NCBI GenBank assembly: GCA_963082875.1
Contig: OY720100.1
Location: 3,286,001 to 3,350,000, forward strand
Reading direction: 5' to 3'
DNA from: Corella eumyota
Lineage: Eukaryota > Chordata > Ascidiacea > Phlebobranchia > Corellidae
DNA: 64,000 nucleotides
Position numbers and translations under genes: made by a program. Within the stretch, counting starts at the first letter, position 1. Each line of letters begins with the position of its first letter. The notes beneath the pieces are model-generated. The model had not been told where the DNA came from, ran no database searches, and saw nothing but the letters and a program-made list of their open reading frames with translations. Positions 24,080 through 36,900 of the stretch are shown here, one piece after another.

Positions 24080-27000
24080 ATGATGGATACTTTACAGATT
24101 TGGTAAGTTAAATATCTCTGTTATATAACATAAAAAGTAAGTGTCGATAACCTATTGTTTTATTGATAGTTGCGTCTTGTTGATGTTTATTACAAATCAA
24201 CATTATGTTCATGGAAAGTTTTTTAACTTGGAAGCACCAGAACATACATTTACTTCGGTTGGATTTGATCATACCAAAAGTTATTCAAACTTTATAAATG
24301 ATAACTGGAAGTTGACAGTGAAATCAGGTTTTAGAGTAGTCTTGTACTTTACTGAATTCGATATTGAAGATTCGTTTTTGGTGGTGCCATGTGCATTGGA
24401 CTATGTTGAAGTAAGTTATCTATTCAAAATGTTCAGGTTTGGTAACTGAAATGATTTGTTATAACAAACATTTAAATATTTGTTTGTAAATTGTCTTTCT
24501 GCTTATTTCAAAAAAGTGAAGTAACGTTTTTTTTTAAATTGTTTAAGGTATAAAAAAAATGTTAACCTTTAAGAATCGCTGACTTCAGTCACTGCATGTT
24601 ATAAATGTTTGTTGGCGCTGGTTTAATTATTGCTAGAGGCAGGAACACGTCGAATACATTCGTTGTATTCGTCATATATTATACACGTAGAAACTAATAA
24701 AAGAAAACTGTAATACACATAAATATGCATGTGTAAGAACACAAATATGTCGAGTATTTTAAACTTTGTTTACAGGTATTTTCACAAAGTCGCTTTGGAA
24801 TTTTTAAATTTAAATAATTTTTATAATATAAACTTTTTCAAATTACTTCTTTAATATTGTTTTGTTAATATTTTTTATTTTTGTTGGGTAAGTTTATGTC
24901 TTTTTAAGTAAAATAAACTTTTCTTAAAACTTTACGTTCAACTTTTTAAAATTTAGAACACTTGTTTACCAAATACTTTATTTGTTTATAGATTATTGAC
25001 GGGGAACATACAAGTAACGCGACGTTTGGTCGATTTTGCGGAAACCCAAAGTTATACAGGTAAAGTACTTCGTATTTAATGTTATTATGTCAACATTTGA
25101 AATAAATATCACAACTATATTCTGCTTTAGTGAAGATGCCCCTCGCTTGGTCCACCAAAAATTTAAATCGACTGGCAGTGTAATGACTGTAATCATGAAA
25201 TCTGATTACTCTAATGATACACCAGACCAACCACAACCCGTCGGGTTCCGAGCACATTTTCATGCAGAAGGTAAAACAGTTTTTTGTATTATAACATGCA
25301 TTTTGTTTTTTACTATTGAAGTGCTCTATTGGAGAATTTTGCAATTTTGCAAGTGATGTATATAGCACTTTAGTATAATTGACACTGCATCACAAAAGGC
25401 CTTTAGAACCTCTAAAAATGTTCGTGGTACTTACGATTTAAATTTTAAAAATATTAGAAAATATTGAACACAAAACCAGGTTACCATATTTTTTGTGTGA
25501 CGTAGAAAGTACTAAGTAGCGTAGTGAATGTATACAAGCTAGTACTTTCTACGTCATCATAAACAGGACTTCCCCTTTTTCCTAATTAATTTTTTTTTAA
25601 ATAGTACAACTTAAAAAGTAAGTCAAATTATTTGAAGTTAAAACTATTTTTGTGTTCAGTGACACCAACTTTATCAAGTTTCGGCTAAAAATCAATCGCC
25701 AATATAGGACTTTAAATGTGTTCAGTATGTTTGATAATAACTGACTACTGTGCTTCTTGAATGTACTTTATTTTCACCCTGTCAATCCGAAGTTAGATTA
25801 AATCTATATTTTTAAGTACAACTGGTTAGTTTTTTATTGCAGATATTAATGAATGCGATATACCAATACCTTCCAATCTTGAGTTTGGTCAACAGTATGA
25901 ATACAGCGGAAGATGTGAGCATTTTTGCAATAACATTCTTGGTAGTTATTATTGCTCTTGTAAATCTGGATATAGACTTGCGGATGACGGATTTAATTGT
26001 ATAGGTAAACAAAAAATCTGAGATGTGTGAATAACATTCATTATAACGAATCATCGCTTGCACCAGACTTGTTGGCAAACATTATATTTGCCAATAAGTC
26101 TGATAATAAAGGTTGAAGTATAGGTGTTTTAATATATACCGTTCTGGTAAAAACAAAAAACGTTATATAAGACAAATTTGAAAGGTATTATTACTTAAAA
26201 TCCAAAAAATCAAGAAGTCAAAACTTATTTTCTTAAGAAAGCAAATAAAATCTGTCTTCAAATGGCAAATAATAAGTATTTAAATATGATTTTTTAAACA
26301 ATTTATAAAGTTAAAAACCACACCCTTTTATTAACTCTACTCTTGTAGGAATTTGTGGTGACACGATTACTGCTCCACACGGAGCAATTACAACGCCTGG
26401 CTACCCAGATCATTACCCTCGTTTAACAGATTGCACTTGGAGTATATCGGTACAACATTAGAACAAATACGACTTAAGTTTAATTATACAATTGTAAAAC
26501 ATAATCATTAAAAATTTAGACTGACCCAGGAAAAACTGTTTCAATTCACTTTGAAGAAGAATTCGCGATCGAGGAATATCTGAATACTGGGAGATGTGCA
26601 TATGACTGGATAAAGGTACAGCATAAGTAAGATAGGCAACACTAAAATGTTACTTGAATTATACAAGGTGATCCCACACAATATCAAACAGGGTGAATTA
26701 AATAAACAGTTATTAGAATAAAGTTAGTACAAAACAATATTGCTTTTTAGTTCATACAATATTGTTACACAATATGCGAAAAAATGCGACCTCATTGGGG
26801 AACAACTTTAGCTTTTTCCACAAATTTTTAATAATATTTAGATTCGAGATAGTAGTGGTGAGTTGGGAACGTATTGTGGAAATAGTTTACCTGAAGACGG
26901 CTTAATAATTAGCTCAGCCACAAACTGGATTGAAATCGATTTTCACTCTGACTACCTTACTGAAAAAAATGGATTTAAACTCGTATACCAGTCAAAGGGT

Positions 27001-27508
27001 ATAATAATAATTTTTATAGCTTAAATTACTTTGTTGAATACTTTCGTTACTTTTAATAATGATTTGGTGATGCCATCGTATTTTTATTAACTCAGCGGAT
27101 GTTTTTGATGATATCGTAGCGTCTTACCTAGAGCGCTACAACATGGGAGCTATGGGGATCAAATCAAGACCTTTATGTAATAGATCTTAGTCTAGTAATC
27201 TAACCACAACATCACACCTCTATTGCAATGGATAAATACATTTTTCTTGCACATTACATATTTTAAAACATAAAAATATATTTGCTTCTGTGTTTTTAGG
27301 AATTCAATGTTTAATTCCTGATCCGCCAAGTTTTGGGTATGTCAAGCCTTCGGATATTGTAAAATTAAATGGGAATTCATATGTTCCATTTGGGGGCTTT
27401 CTTAAATTTGGCTGTGAGTCAGGTTTTCGTCTTCGAGGTGCGAAAACGGCGGCTTGTTTAAAAGACGGGACAATTAGTGACCACACTCCAATATGCGAAG
27501 CTTTTTAA
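24080..27508 (+). CDS. Secreted CUB-EGF-CUB-CCP protein, MASP-like without a protease domain
   Basis: Nine exons join in phase to 398 aa: 24080-24102, 24170-24410, 24992-25059, 25131-25270, 25843-26004, 26349-26449, 26520-26615, 26842-26998, 27300-27508. The order is a signal peptide (ending near HYVHG), CUB1, a calcium-binding EGF module (DINECD, six Cys, CNNILGSYYCSC), CUB2, and one CCP/sushi module with four Cys. This is the interaction half of MASP/C1r/C1s proteases, which dimerise and bind collectins or ficolins. CUB1 text such as LYFTEFDIEDS and SDYSND matches MASP calcium-site regions. The protein stops four residues after the CCP's last Cys, and AATAAA follows at 27631-27636. Human MAp44 has the same domain order. 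In the CCP the usual Trp before the last Cys is Ile. A ligand-competing regulator is an inference. Confidence 0.88.
25498..25556. repeat. Perfect 16 bp inverted repeat
   Basis: Arms TGACGTAGAAAGTACT (25498-25513) and AGTACTTTCTACGTCA (25541-25556) are exact reverse complements around a 27 nt loop. It lies in the intron between exons 4 and 5 of the MASP-like gene. I see no target-site duplication and no similarity outside the arms. It may be the remnant of a foldback element or a structured intron segment. Confidence 0.8.
27094..27220 (-). repeat. tRNA-derived SINE fragment, family A
   Basis: Head-only fragment in the last intron of the MASP-like gene. The GCGCTACAACATGGGAGC and GGGGATCAAATCAAGACC blocks match the minus-strand head of the family. 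It ends about 80 bp before the acceptor. Confidence 0.65.
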
Positions 27509-27986
27509 TTAAATCTACTTCTATGATTATTACGTACTTTTTAATTGGTTTAATTGACATGTATAAAATATTGCTTTTAAGTAATTTGATGAAATTTGCA
27601 GTGTTTAAACATTAAAAATTAATTTTTTTAAATAAACTAAAAAGTAGTTCTACGTTGTCTTTTTACTTAAATCTTTATAGGAGGGCATAATTAGATTGTA
27701 AAGTTAACTTCCTTATGTTAAGGATAAAATTTATTTCTAAATATTGATGAAGTTTTGAAGTACATTTTTTTAAAAGTAATTAAACTATACGTGAAAAAAT
27801 CAATCAAAGACATGTTTTAAATTTCTGTTATCTTTTTTGTGCAAAGCTCGTGGGCGCATTTGTGTCACAACCGTCCCACAGTTTGTTTACAAAATAGTGT
27901 TGTCTGATTTTGCACGAAGAATTTTTTCTTGAAGTTGCATGTAAAAAAGAATTTAAACTAGGGTTTTAACATAAGTCAAGGGTGTA
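27509..27986. other. Intergenic between the MASP-like gene and UPF2
   Basis: Only 478 bp. It holds the polyadenylation signal of the upstream gene (27631-27636) and presumably the UPF2 promoter. A slightly more GC-rich patch around 27840-27890 is the likeliest promoter core. No SINE or CRE palindrome was seen. Confidence 0.4.
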
Positions 27987-30900
27987 ATGATTGAAGAAAA
28001 ATCAGGTATACCTATCTATCTTAATAAATTATAAGGTAAAGTTAAGTATTAAGAATAAGGTTACTTTGCTTTATTATTTCAAAACAATTTGCTAAAAGAA
28101 ATAAAAGAATCAGTTTTACCTAAAAATTAACATAAAAAAACATTTTCCATATTAAACAAATGAAAGGCTATTTTCCCCTTTTTAGCACTGTTAACTTGTC
28201 ATGATTTAAAAAGTTTAATAAATTTACAGTTTATTTCAAATATAGTTTACAGTTTAATCGAATTTAAAAAAAAAAACTTATTAATTAAAATTTTTAGATT
28301 TAACGAATGTAGAAGATGACGATGAAAAGGAGAAGGTTAAAAAATATTTCCGGTTTAATTTAAACTATATACAATACACAATTTTATAATCTTATTTAAC
28401 ATTACCTTTTTCTTACTATCTTACTAGGTTTATATTTAAAAATATAATTTTCTTAATTAATTAGTAGGTATAGTTAAGTTATTTTGTTTTATTAACAAAG
28501 AAAAAGTAATTGTTAGGTTATTTAAGTTAGCAAATTTATTATTTTTTTTTAAAGTCGTTGTTAGATTTTAATACTTTTTGGCATAGCGGTTTATTTTTAT
28601 TTAAATAAATTCTTAAAATTAAAATGATATTAACTAGATTTTGTTTAACTGGAACAGGCTTTACTTCTACTAAAAGAACTAAAAGATAAACTTGAGAAAA
28701 AGGCAAGTGCTCGGAAGTTAAATCAAAATGTTAGCAGACCCGACGAACAATATTTCAAAAAACTTGACACAACCTTAAAGAAGAACACTGCCTTTGTTAA
28801 AAAACTGGTAAATTAAAAAAAAAATTTCCAAAAGATTCTTTTTTACTATTACAAATTTATTATTTCAGAAAATTTTAATAATAGTTTAGTTTAAAATTGT
28901 TACACTTTGCAGGGTAAATTGACAGAACAACAAAGGACTTCACTTAGCAATGAGTTTCAATCACTTAACCTTACAAGATACATTCAAGAAGTAGTAAGTT
29001 AAAATGTTATTCTCTTACTTGTTTCACTTGTTGATTGGTTGTTTAGCAACTTTTTAAATAGCCTATACTTAAACTGGTAAAACAATTTTTTTGCTTTTAT
29101 TGAATCATTTGTTATAATATTAAGATGGCAGTATTGCTTTTCAGTAATGTAGATATTTTGTCAAGATTTAGTAAAAAATAGCATATCTAGCAGCGTGATG
29201 GAGTGGTCAACACTTTTAGCTTTAGTACATATGGCCCTGGGTTCGATTTCCACTGCTATTATGCTGTAGGCCCTTGAGCACACGGCTATAACTGGTATAA
29301 ACTCTTGCTGAGCCAACATTTAATCAGCAGCTTATAATTTGCAAGCAATTATAAAAAATAGTGTCTTAAGCTGACAAAGCTATTGGGAAACTGGGTCTGG
29401 GTAAATGATGTTACTCTATGTTTAAGTCATAAAATCGACCTTCCCACATTGAGGATAAATAATTGTAAAAAAATATATTCATAATACAGGTTTCAACATT
29501 ACTTGAAGCTAAATTAAGGATGAGTGATATACCTTGTGCTGTTCACATCTGCTCTCTTATGCATAACAGATATGTTGATTTTACTCCTCATTTGTTTCAA
29601 GCCTGCAAACGACTTACACAAGCTCGCATTGATGATAAATCAGTAAGAATCACATTTTTTATTCTTTGTACATTACAAGGATTATTTTTACTAAATAAAA
29701 AATAAATAAACAAGCAGTTTCTCTAGGTGCTCCTTGTTTATGCAATGATTAAATTTATTTAATTTTAATGCTATCTGTTCAATAAAAAGTAGCAGTGGCT
29801 ATCAAAATTTGGTAATCTTTTTTTTTAGTTATGTAATATTTTTTGTTTTTACAGAATTTTGTGAGCTCTGCTGGAAAGTTGAGAACGGATTTAAGATTTA
29901 TATCAGAGGTATGCTCATATTTCCATATATCTAAAGTTAATTTATTTTATATATTCTAAAAATTTATGTTTAGTTAATAAGAATGTATTAGATCATACTA
30001 TTCTTAACAGTTTTAATTAAGACCCTAACTAACTAAACATTTAGGGCCATTGGCCCTAAGCACTAAAATATAATTTAAAAAAAAAAATTTTAAATTTTTT
30101 AATTTTTATACAACCTTTGAATTTAGTAGCATTATTGTTTGGGAAAATAAGTTACATATTGTACATGTGCGTTTAAAATTGGGGCTGAAATTGCCAAAAT
30201 CGACTACTTTTACACCGATTTAACTAACAAAAGTAAAATAAAGAACATACACATTTTTAAGCACGCTTTTTATTATCACTTTTAAGTTCAAGTGTGGTAA
30301 CACAGAACAGCATGGGTGTGTATAATATAAAATCGTATGTGGCTAGATGAAACAATCTTCGTATGCAAACTTGAGAGAGATTTTTTGCCATATAAGCTAC
30401 ATCTGATCCCTTGTTTATAACTAATACAAACACACCTTTGTTTTTTATTTTATAATATATTTTTTCTGGTAGTGATTAAATACTGCTTATCTGAATATTT
30501 TAATATCAAACGAGTAAACGTTATAGTAAAAGTTTAAGACCTGAGGGGTAAACCATTTTTTTTTGTAATAATAAAGATAAGGCCTATTATTTTTAAATTG
30601 GTAAACTATTGCATAGAAGTAGTAGCAAATTGGGTTGTGTTTTTCTGTGGTAAGCTGAGTATAAAACATAGCACAGTGTCCGTTGGGTTTTAAACTTCTG
30701 CTCCTTGATGCAAGGAAACCTTTTCTCTTCATATACCTTGCATCACTGGGCGTCTTCCAACCCTTGTTTTATTGTTCTTGGACTCATTTTGATCCCTGGA
30801 TGCTGATCTGCCTGTAGTTGTACTCTTCTCCTCTTTCATAATTTGCATCGAGATACTCATCATCTGTATCTTCGTCTGCGTCTTCCGGACTTGGTTCAAC

Positions 30901-33900
30901 CACCTCCTGGGTTTTCTCCTTCAAATTCCTCTCGACTAGAACCTCCTGCGGCATAACCTGCATCGATATCCTCTTAAGCGGGGATCGTTTTCCTTTCCAT
31001 GACATCCAATAAACCGACAAGTATCTTGGAGTGGGAGCCTCGAATTTATCAGAACGGGAGACCGGGTAAGGCCCATTAGGGTTCGCGACCCCACAATTTC
31101 TTGCAAACCACCATCCTTTAATTTAACATTGTTGTATATTACATTTTTGTCAAATATTATCCTTGAAATATTTTTTTTTATATATTCTTACCTGCTCTCC
31201 GTGTTTCTGGGCAGTCGGAATACCTTGTAATTGATTGTTCCCGACTGCTTGTTCGTACTTTAAAAGGTCGTCCGTTAGATGCCGCAAGAGTGTCGCCTGA
31301 GTCTCCGGTATATCCCTTCACCTAGAAAAATTTCACAGTTCGTTATGCTGGTTGGGCATATAATTTATATTACGAATGAGTGACAATACTAACGGAAAGT
31401 ATGTATTTTTGCCCGTATACGACGAACTGTTCGTAAGTTGCTTGGGTAATTTTTCCCGACCAGTCTTCCATAAGAATTTTGAGCGTGTACATTCTACTAT
31501 GAGTTAACTTCCGTATCGCGTCGAGGCCCAGCCAAAATTCTCCATAAATGTTCCCAAAACCATTGATATAATCCTTCCATTCTTGAAGATAACGATTTAT
31601 ATGTTTAAAATTCTTATAATTAAACGTTACTTATCTTGAAAAGTCGACGTACCTAAGTCGAAGTCTTGAGTGCCGTCTGACCGCTGTTGCAGAATTGTCC
31701 AACCACCGTTTGCGGTCATGTTACAGTTTACAAGAAAAGTGTTCATGTTCCGTACAATGGTGTATACACCACTTTTCATGTGCCCGCTATTCCACAAATC
31801 ATGGCAATCTACATAAAAGTTTAATTCAGTAAATGAAGACTAAAGACCTCTTCACACGACAAGGTATACAGTAGCGCTGCGTTGCGTTACGTATCTTTAC
31901 GAGTTCTAGGGACGGGCCCTAAGTCTTTATAGCACTTTACATTTTTAGATAATTCAGTCTATCTAGCACCTACTAAAACTTGTAAGGAACTATATATATT
32001 TCTAAATTTAAATACCTTTGTAATCTGGTATAGGATGGCGCACAAATTGGCCCAAGTTGGTAACAATTGTCATAAGTTTCATGATCGTGTCCTGCTGGTA
32101 GGCCATGTCCCCTGCCATATTTCGAATAACTTGTTCGTGGTCCAATACCTAACAACCGAAGTGAAAAAGTAATCTCTGTGGGTAACCAAGCCTTTACTAA
32201 CACCTGTTGTTGCTATTACCTTGTCAGTGAGTTCCACGATGGTCTCGTTTTGCCGCTGGATTTGTTTTGCCTGATTGTTGATGATGTTAAAGTAATTTGA
32301 AGTGGTGATAGACAGCGAGCTGACGTCATCAGTAATACTATCTATCAAAGATGTGACGTTGTGAAGCTTGGTGCTATGGTAACGAAGAGACCTCGACATA
32401 CGATCAAGGCGGTCGTCGAATCCCGTTCCTTGCAATCGTTTCTAAAAATAAAAAAAAATTATTTTGGGTATAAGTTGCTTCGGGTAAGCAATACTACAAC
32501 ACATAAGGACTTTTAATATAATGCTAATGCCGCAAAATTTTAAAAGCTGCTTTAAGGGAAACATGGATATTAAGTTAGCGGTTAGTTTTGCGGACCAAGC
32601 CCATATACAAAGCATTAGAGCCTACCCACAAATCACGTGTGCCCGTCAGACCTTGAAATCTGCTGCGCTGGTGATGTAGCTGCAAACAAAAAAACAAGTC
32701 ATAAAAATTAATCCCTACAAAAATCTATATTTAGGGTCATTTAAAAAAAGCAACATGCTAACTTATTTCACAATTTTGCTGGCAAGCTGTTTTAAACTTG
32801 CTTATTAACGTGAACTGGTTTCCCAAATTAGGTTTACTGTCGCTAAAACACAAAATTCTTTGAGGTTAATAATTGCTGTCAATTAAAATGTCAAGACAAC
32901 AGTAATTGGTTTGATAACCTTATAATATTCAAAGTGACAAGATACTCGATATTTGTCCAAAAGATGGCTTCCCCTTGAACTAATATGGACGAACATTGGT
33001 AAAAGACACTTAATAAGCTAAAGTTGCTTTGCAAATTATTGACAGGGAACGAGTATTATGTTGTTTTTTTTAACCCAAATTCCTTATATTAAGACATTAA
33101 TTATCTGATATCTATGCGGTGATCCTTAAGATACACATTACACATGCTTATCATCATTGACGCCTGTTTGTTTTGTCATAATGGAGACATTGTTCTTCCA
33201 GCAGTACATTGTCTAGTCACTGGTATATCTTATATGCGCGTGGTTTTGTAATTGTGTACTCGGGTGACGAGATAATATCTATATATCCACAAGTGATATG
33301 TTTGTGAAAACTATTACCGCGTGTGCAGAACTGCTACTGGTTGTATTGTAAGTGACGTCACTTGAATTGATTGTTTCTTCTTGGTGTTGGATCACAGCGT
33401 CGTTTAAATCAAGTATATGCTGCAATTATAAAAAATGTATTAAAATTGAAGCAATGACCATATTTGTGTGAAATATTAAGCTATTGTGACGTGTAAATAC
33501 TAAGGTGTGGGCGGTATGGGGATTATATACCCTTTTAGGTTTGCGTATACTTACCCCAGCCCTGTTCGGTATTAGGTTTAATCCTGATCAATTACCTGAT
33601 GATTTTCCAAGATTTTCGAGTCCTGCTCAATATTCTTTACCCAGTTGTGTTCTACGGCCACAGTCAAGTTACCCGGGCTTTCTCTTACGTTCGTAGTATC
33701 GGGTGACCCTGTCTAAATCAATATTAAGCAAGTAAAAGCACACGTCTACCGCCAGGGTATACCTTATATCAATAACAATTTTTGATGAATTTCGATTTCC
33801 CGAGAGAGATCAACTTAGAGGTTGATACGTGATGATAAATCGATTTATAAGCGACCTTTTACACCGTCAAATGGCCACCCATATTGGCTATGACGTATTA

Positions 33901-36900
33901 GTTTTATATCATGCAAAATCTACGTAAGCAAAAATAGGTAAACTTAAAAAAAGTAAAAACCTGTCGAATGTTGAGTTGCTGGCCTAGAAACCAGTCGTCG
34001 TTATTATTCGTTGTCGCAATTTCCTTGAGCCGTTCCAACTTCTGAGTGTGCCTGTGCCAATAAATAAAGAATATCCCCAAATGAATTAACCGCTGAAGCT
34101 ATATTTAAAAGTGCTGTCAAGACAGTTAGGCCTACGACAATTATAGTTACGCAATTGGGTTTTTGGTTAGCTTAAATCTTCTGCGCGTGTGAAAATGCCA
34201 ATGACATCAACACAATTGCTTGTAATCGAAGTTAACGACACTTGTATATGTCTTCGCGTATTTTGTTTAACGTTAACCTAAAGGTAAACCCACGAGCATT
34301 AAATGAACCCAAATGTACGGGCCACTTAAGCATCGTGTTACGTCATACAGCATGGAAACGCCAATTTTAGCAAAGCAAACAAATTTAATTTATTCATTTT
34401 TAAAAATTAGGCATTCTTCCTTATGTTAATATGGTATTTGTTTGTGGGGCCGGGTAACATAAAAATGCATTAAAATTTACGTAATTACCGAGACATTTAT
34501 TGTCCCAAAAAGCCTAAAACCGGGCAAAGGCGGTCGTTTTCAACTTAAAATAAATGTTGTTGTTTACTATAAGGTTTAGCAAATACCAGTTACCAAAGCC
34601 GCCATTGTGTTTCAATCTCGCATTACAGACACTTGCCGCAAAGCGGTAGATTTGTAAGCAATCATTTATTTACTAGAGCTTGGAGGCGCCCGCAAATTAC
34701 TACTCGTATTTTGCTAGATATGGCTTGAAGTTATCGTAATGCCGCAAACTTGGGTTCACAATTATTTTTAGCTACAAAATGATATCATCTGATGGGTTCT
34801 ATTTGTGTAAAACAAAACGCAAACTTAACTGAAGCAAAATCTTTGAATTCGTTTTTGGTATTCCATTAGAACATATAAGTTAGAACTTACATGTTTAATG
34901 CAGCCTGTATATTGTTTATTGCTCTAGTTTGTTGAACTATCCTTAGTTCAAATCTGTCGAGTCTTCCAGATTGGGCCTGTCCCCTTCTAATGGTTTCCAG
35001 TTCATTTTCAAAGTTTTCCTGCAATAAATCAAATACAAAAATGCAAGTTTTTTGAAAAAATATTAGCTCTGAATTTCGAAATTTTTTTTGCCAAAAAAGG
35101 TTGTTTTTACAATACACTTAGGTTGCTCGAACTTAACCAATACATTGACAGATTACATCAAAACACGAGGCATTAAATAAATTCCATCAAAAACCACTAA
35201 AGTGATGATAATAAATGATCTGTATGTGTGGCAAAATTGTATATTGCATATTTTTCCTATTTTCACTTAACATGGCAAGGATTTTTTTAAAGTTAAATCA
35301 TGTGGATTGTCGTTTGCGAAAAAAGTTTCTCGGTAGTCTCGTAATAAAAAAAACGGGAGTAAACTCAGCTTTTTAGTTTAATCTAATCACGTATTAAATT
35401 AAGCCAAAACCACCCACCATGAATACAGATTGTTCATTTTCTTGGTTGTTCAACTCGACCTTCAAATGCTTTATTTCCCTTCTTGCTTTCTGGTCAACAA
35501 CCTAAATTGAAAAATTGAATTTTTATCATTGTTTTATCGCGTGTGGTTACCCGACCTGGGTCAAGTTAATTTTCTTGCTCTGTTTTATATCCAAGCCTGT
35601 TTAAAGTGCTCGCTCTGTTTGCCACGAATGTAAACAAGTTTAAGAGCACGTTAGATTGCCAATACACTTGAGCTTATTTAAATAGGAAACCGCCAAATAT
35701 GTTCTATTTAAATATACGATCATATCTACTACTACCACTGCATAGTAATAACATATTCCTCACTATAGCTTTACACAAACATGTGTTTAAAAATTTGTGG
35801 CTTTAAATAGGAATTTTGTGATATTTGCGGTCTTATAGTCAGTACTGTTTGTAAAACCACCAATTTTAAATGTAATCTGTGGTAACAAGTGCTTAAAATT
35901 CCAAGTTGTGTTTGAAAGTCATTTTTTGTTGGGTTTTTGATTTTTCAAATAAAAACAACAATATCGAGAAATTAAATAACAAGTACCTCATCCTTGTCTT
36001 CGCTGCCCACGATGTCGAATATTTCTCGAAGCAATTCGGTCGACGACTAAAAAACAGTAAACACAATTATTTATTGGTCCGGTACGTCCATTTTATTATT
36101 GCATCCATGCAGTAAAGCATATCCAAAACGCCCCGTCTGACCTGGCTTGCCAAAACTTTGTGCAAGTGACGCATATAGAACAAGAAAAAACATTGTTCGC
36201 GCTGATGTAATAGATACGATGTAGCTTATTTAAAAAACCTTTTCTCGTGTAATTTTGAGCGCCTATTTTGTCTAGTTCGTGCATTTGTTATTCGCTATAC
36301 CCAGCGTAGTGTTGTTGTGTCCTTATATGAGAATATTTACCTTCAGTTGCGAAATATCTGCCGAGTTATTTGTCGCCAGTTCGGCAACCTCAAAGTGCCG
36401 AAGATCTTGTGTTTTTTGGTGACTTTCAATATGAGCCGTTTTATTGATTGCCTCTCTTCGGTAACTGTACATTAAACAAAAAAAATTGGTGTTAACTAAA
36501 AACTTGGGGTTTTTATGTTACCACCTTTCCTATGACACTTACTTTTTATATTCCATGTTAAGGCGGGTTATTTTCCTTGCATTTAAGTTGATATTATTCG
36601 AATAAGATTCGCACATTGAGTTGGTTTCACGCAGTCTGCTTTGAATGGAAAATATATCTTTGAAAATCCGCAAAAATTGGAGCTTACTGAAATAAAAAAC
36701 AAATATATTTTAAATTGAAGTGACATAGTATTTAAAGATGGGATGTTTAATACGGTTTTGGATATAGTGCTTTATAGCCTACATGAATAGTTTTTACATA
36801 TTGACACATAGCGCTTTTTTTAAGAAAAGTAACGACTTTGAAGACTTTAACAAACTTGACATTTATTCAACTCCACTTAACATTTACAAACAGGTAACCA

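Noticed and set aside
30043-30061. Palindrome TTAGGGCCATTGGCCCTAA
   Set aside because: Striking but a single 9 bp-arm copy in AT-rich intron; no function or family can be supported.
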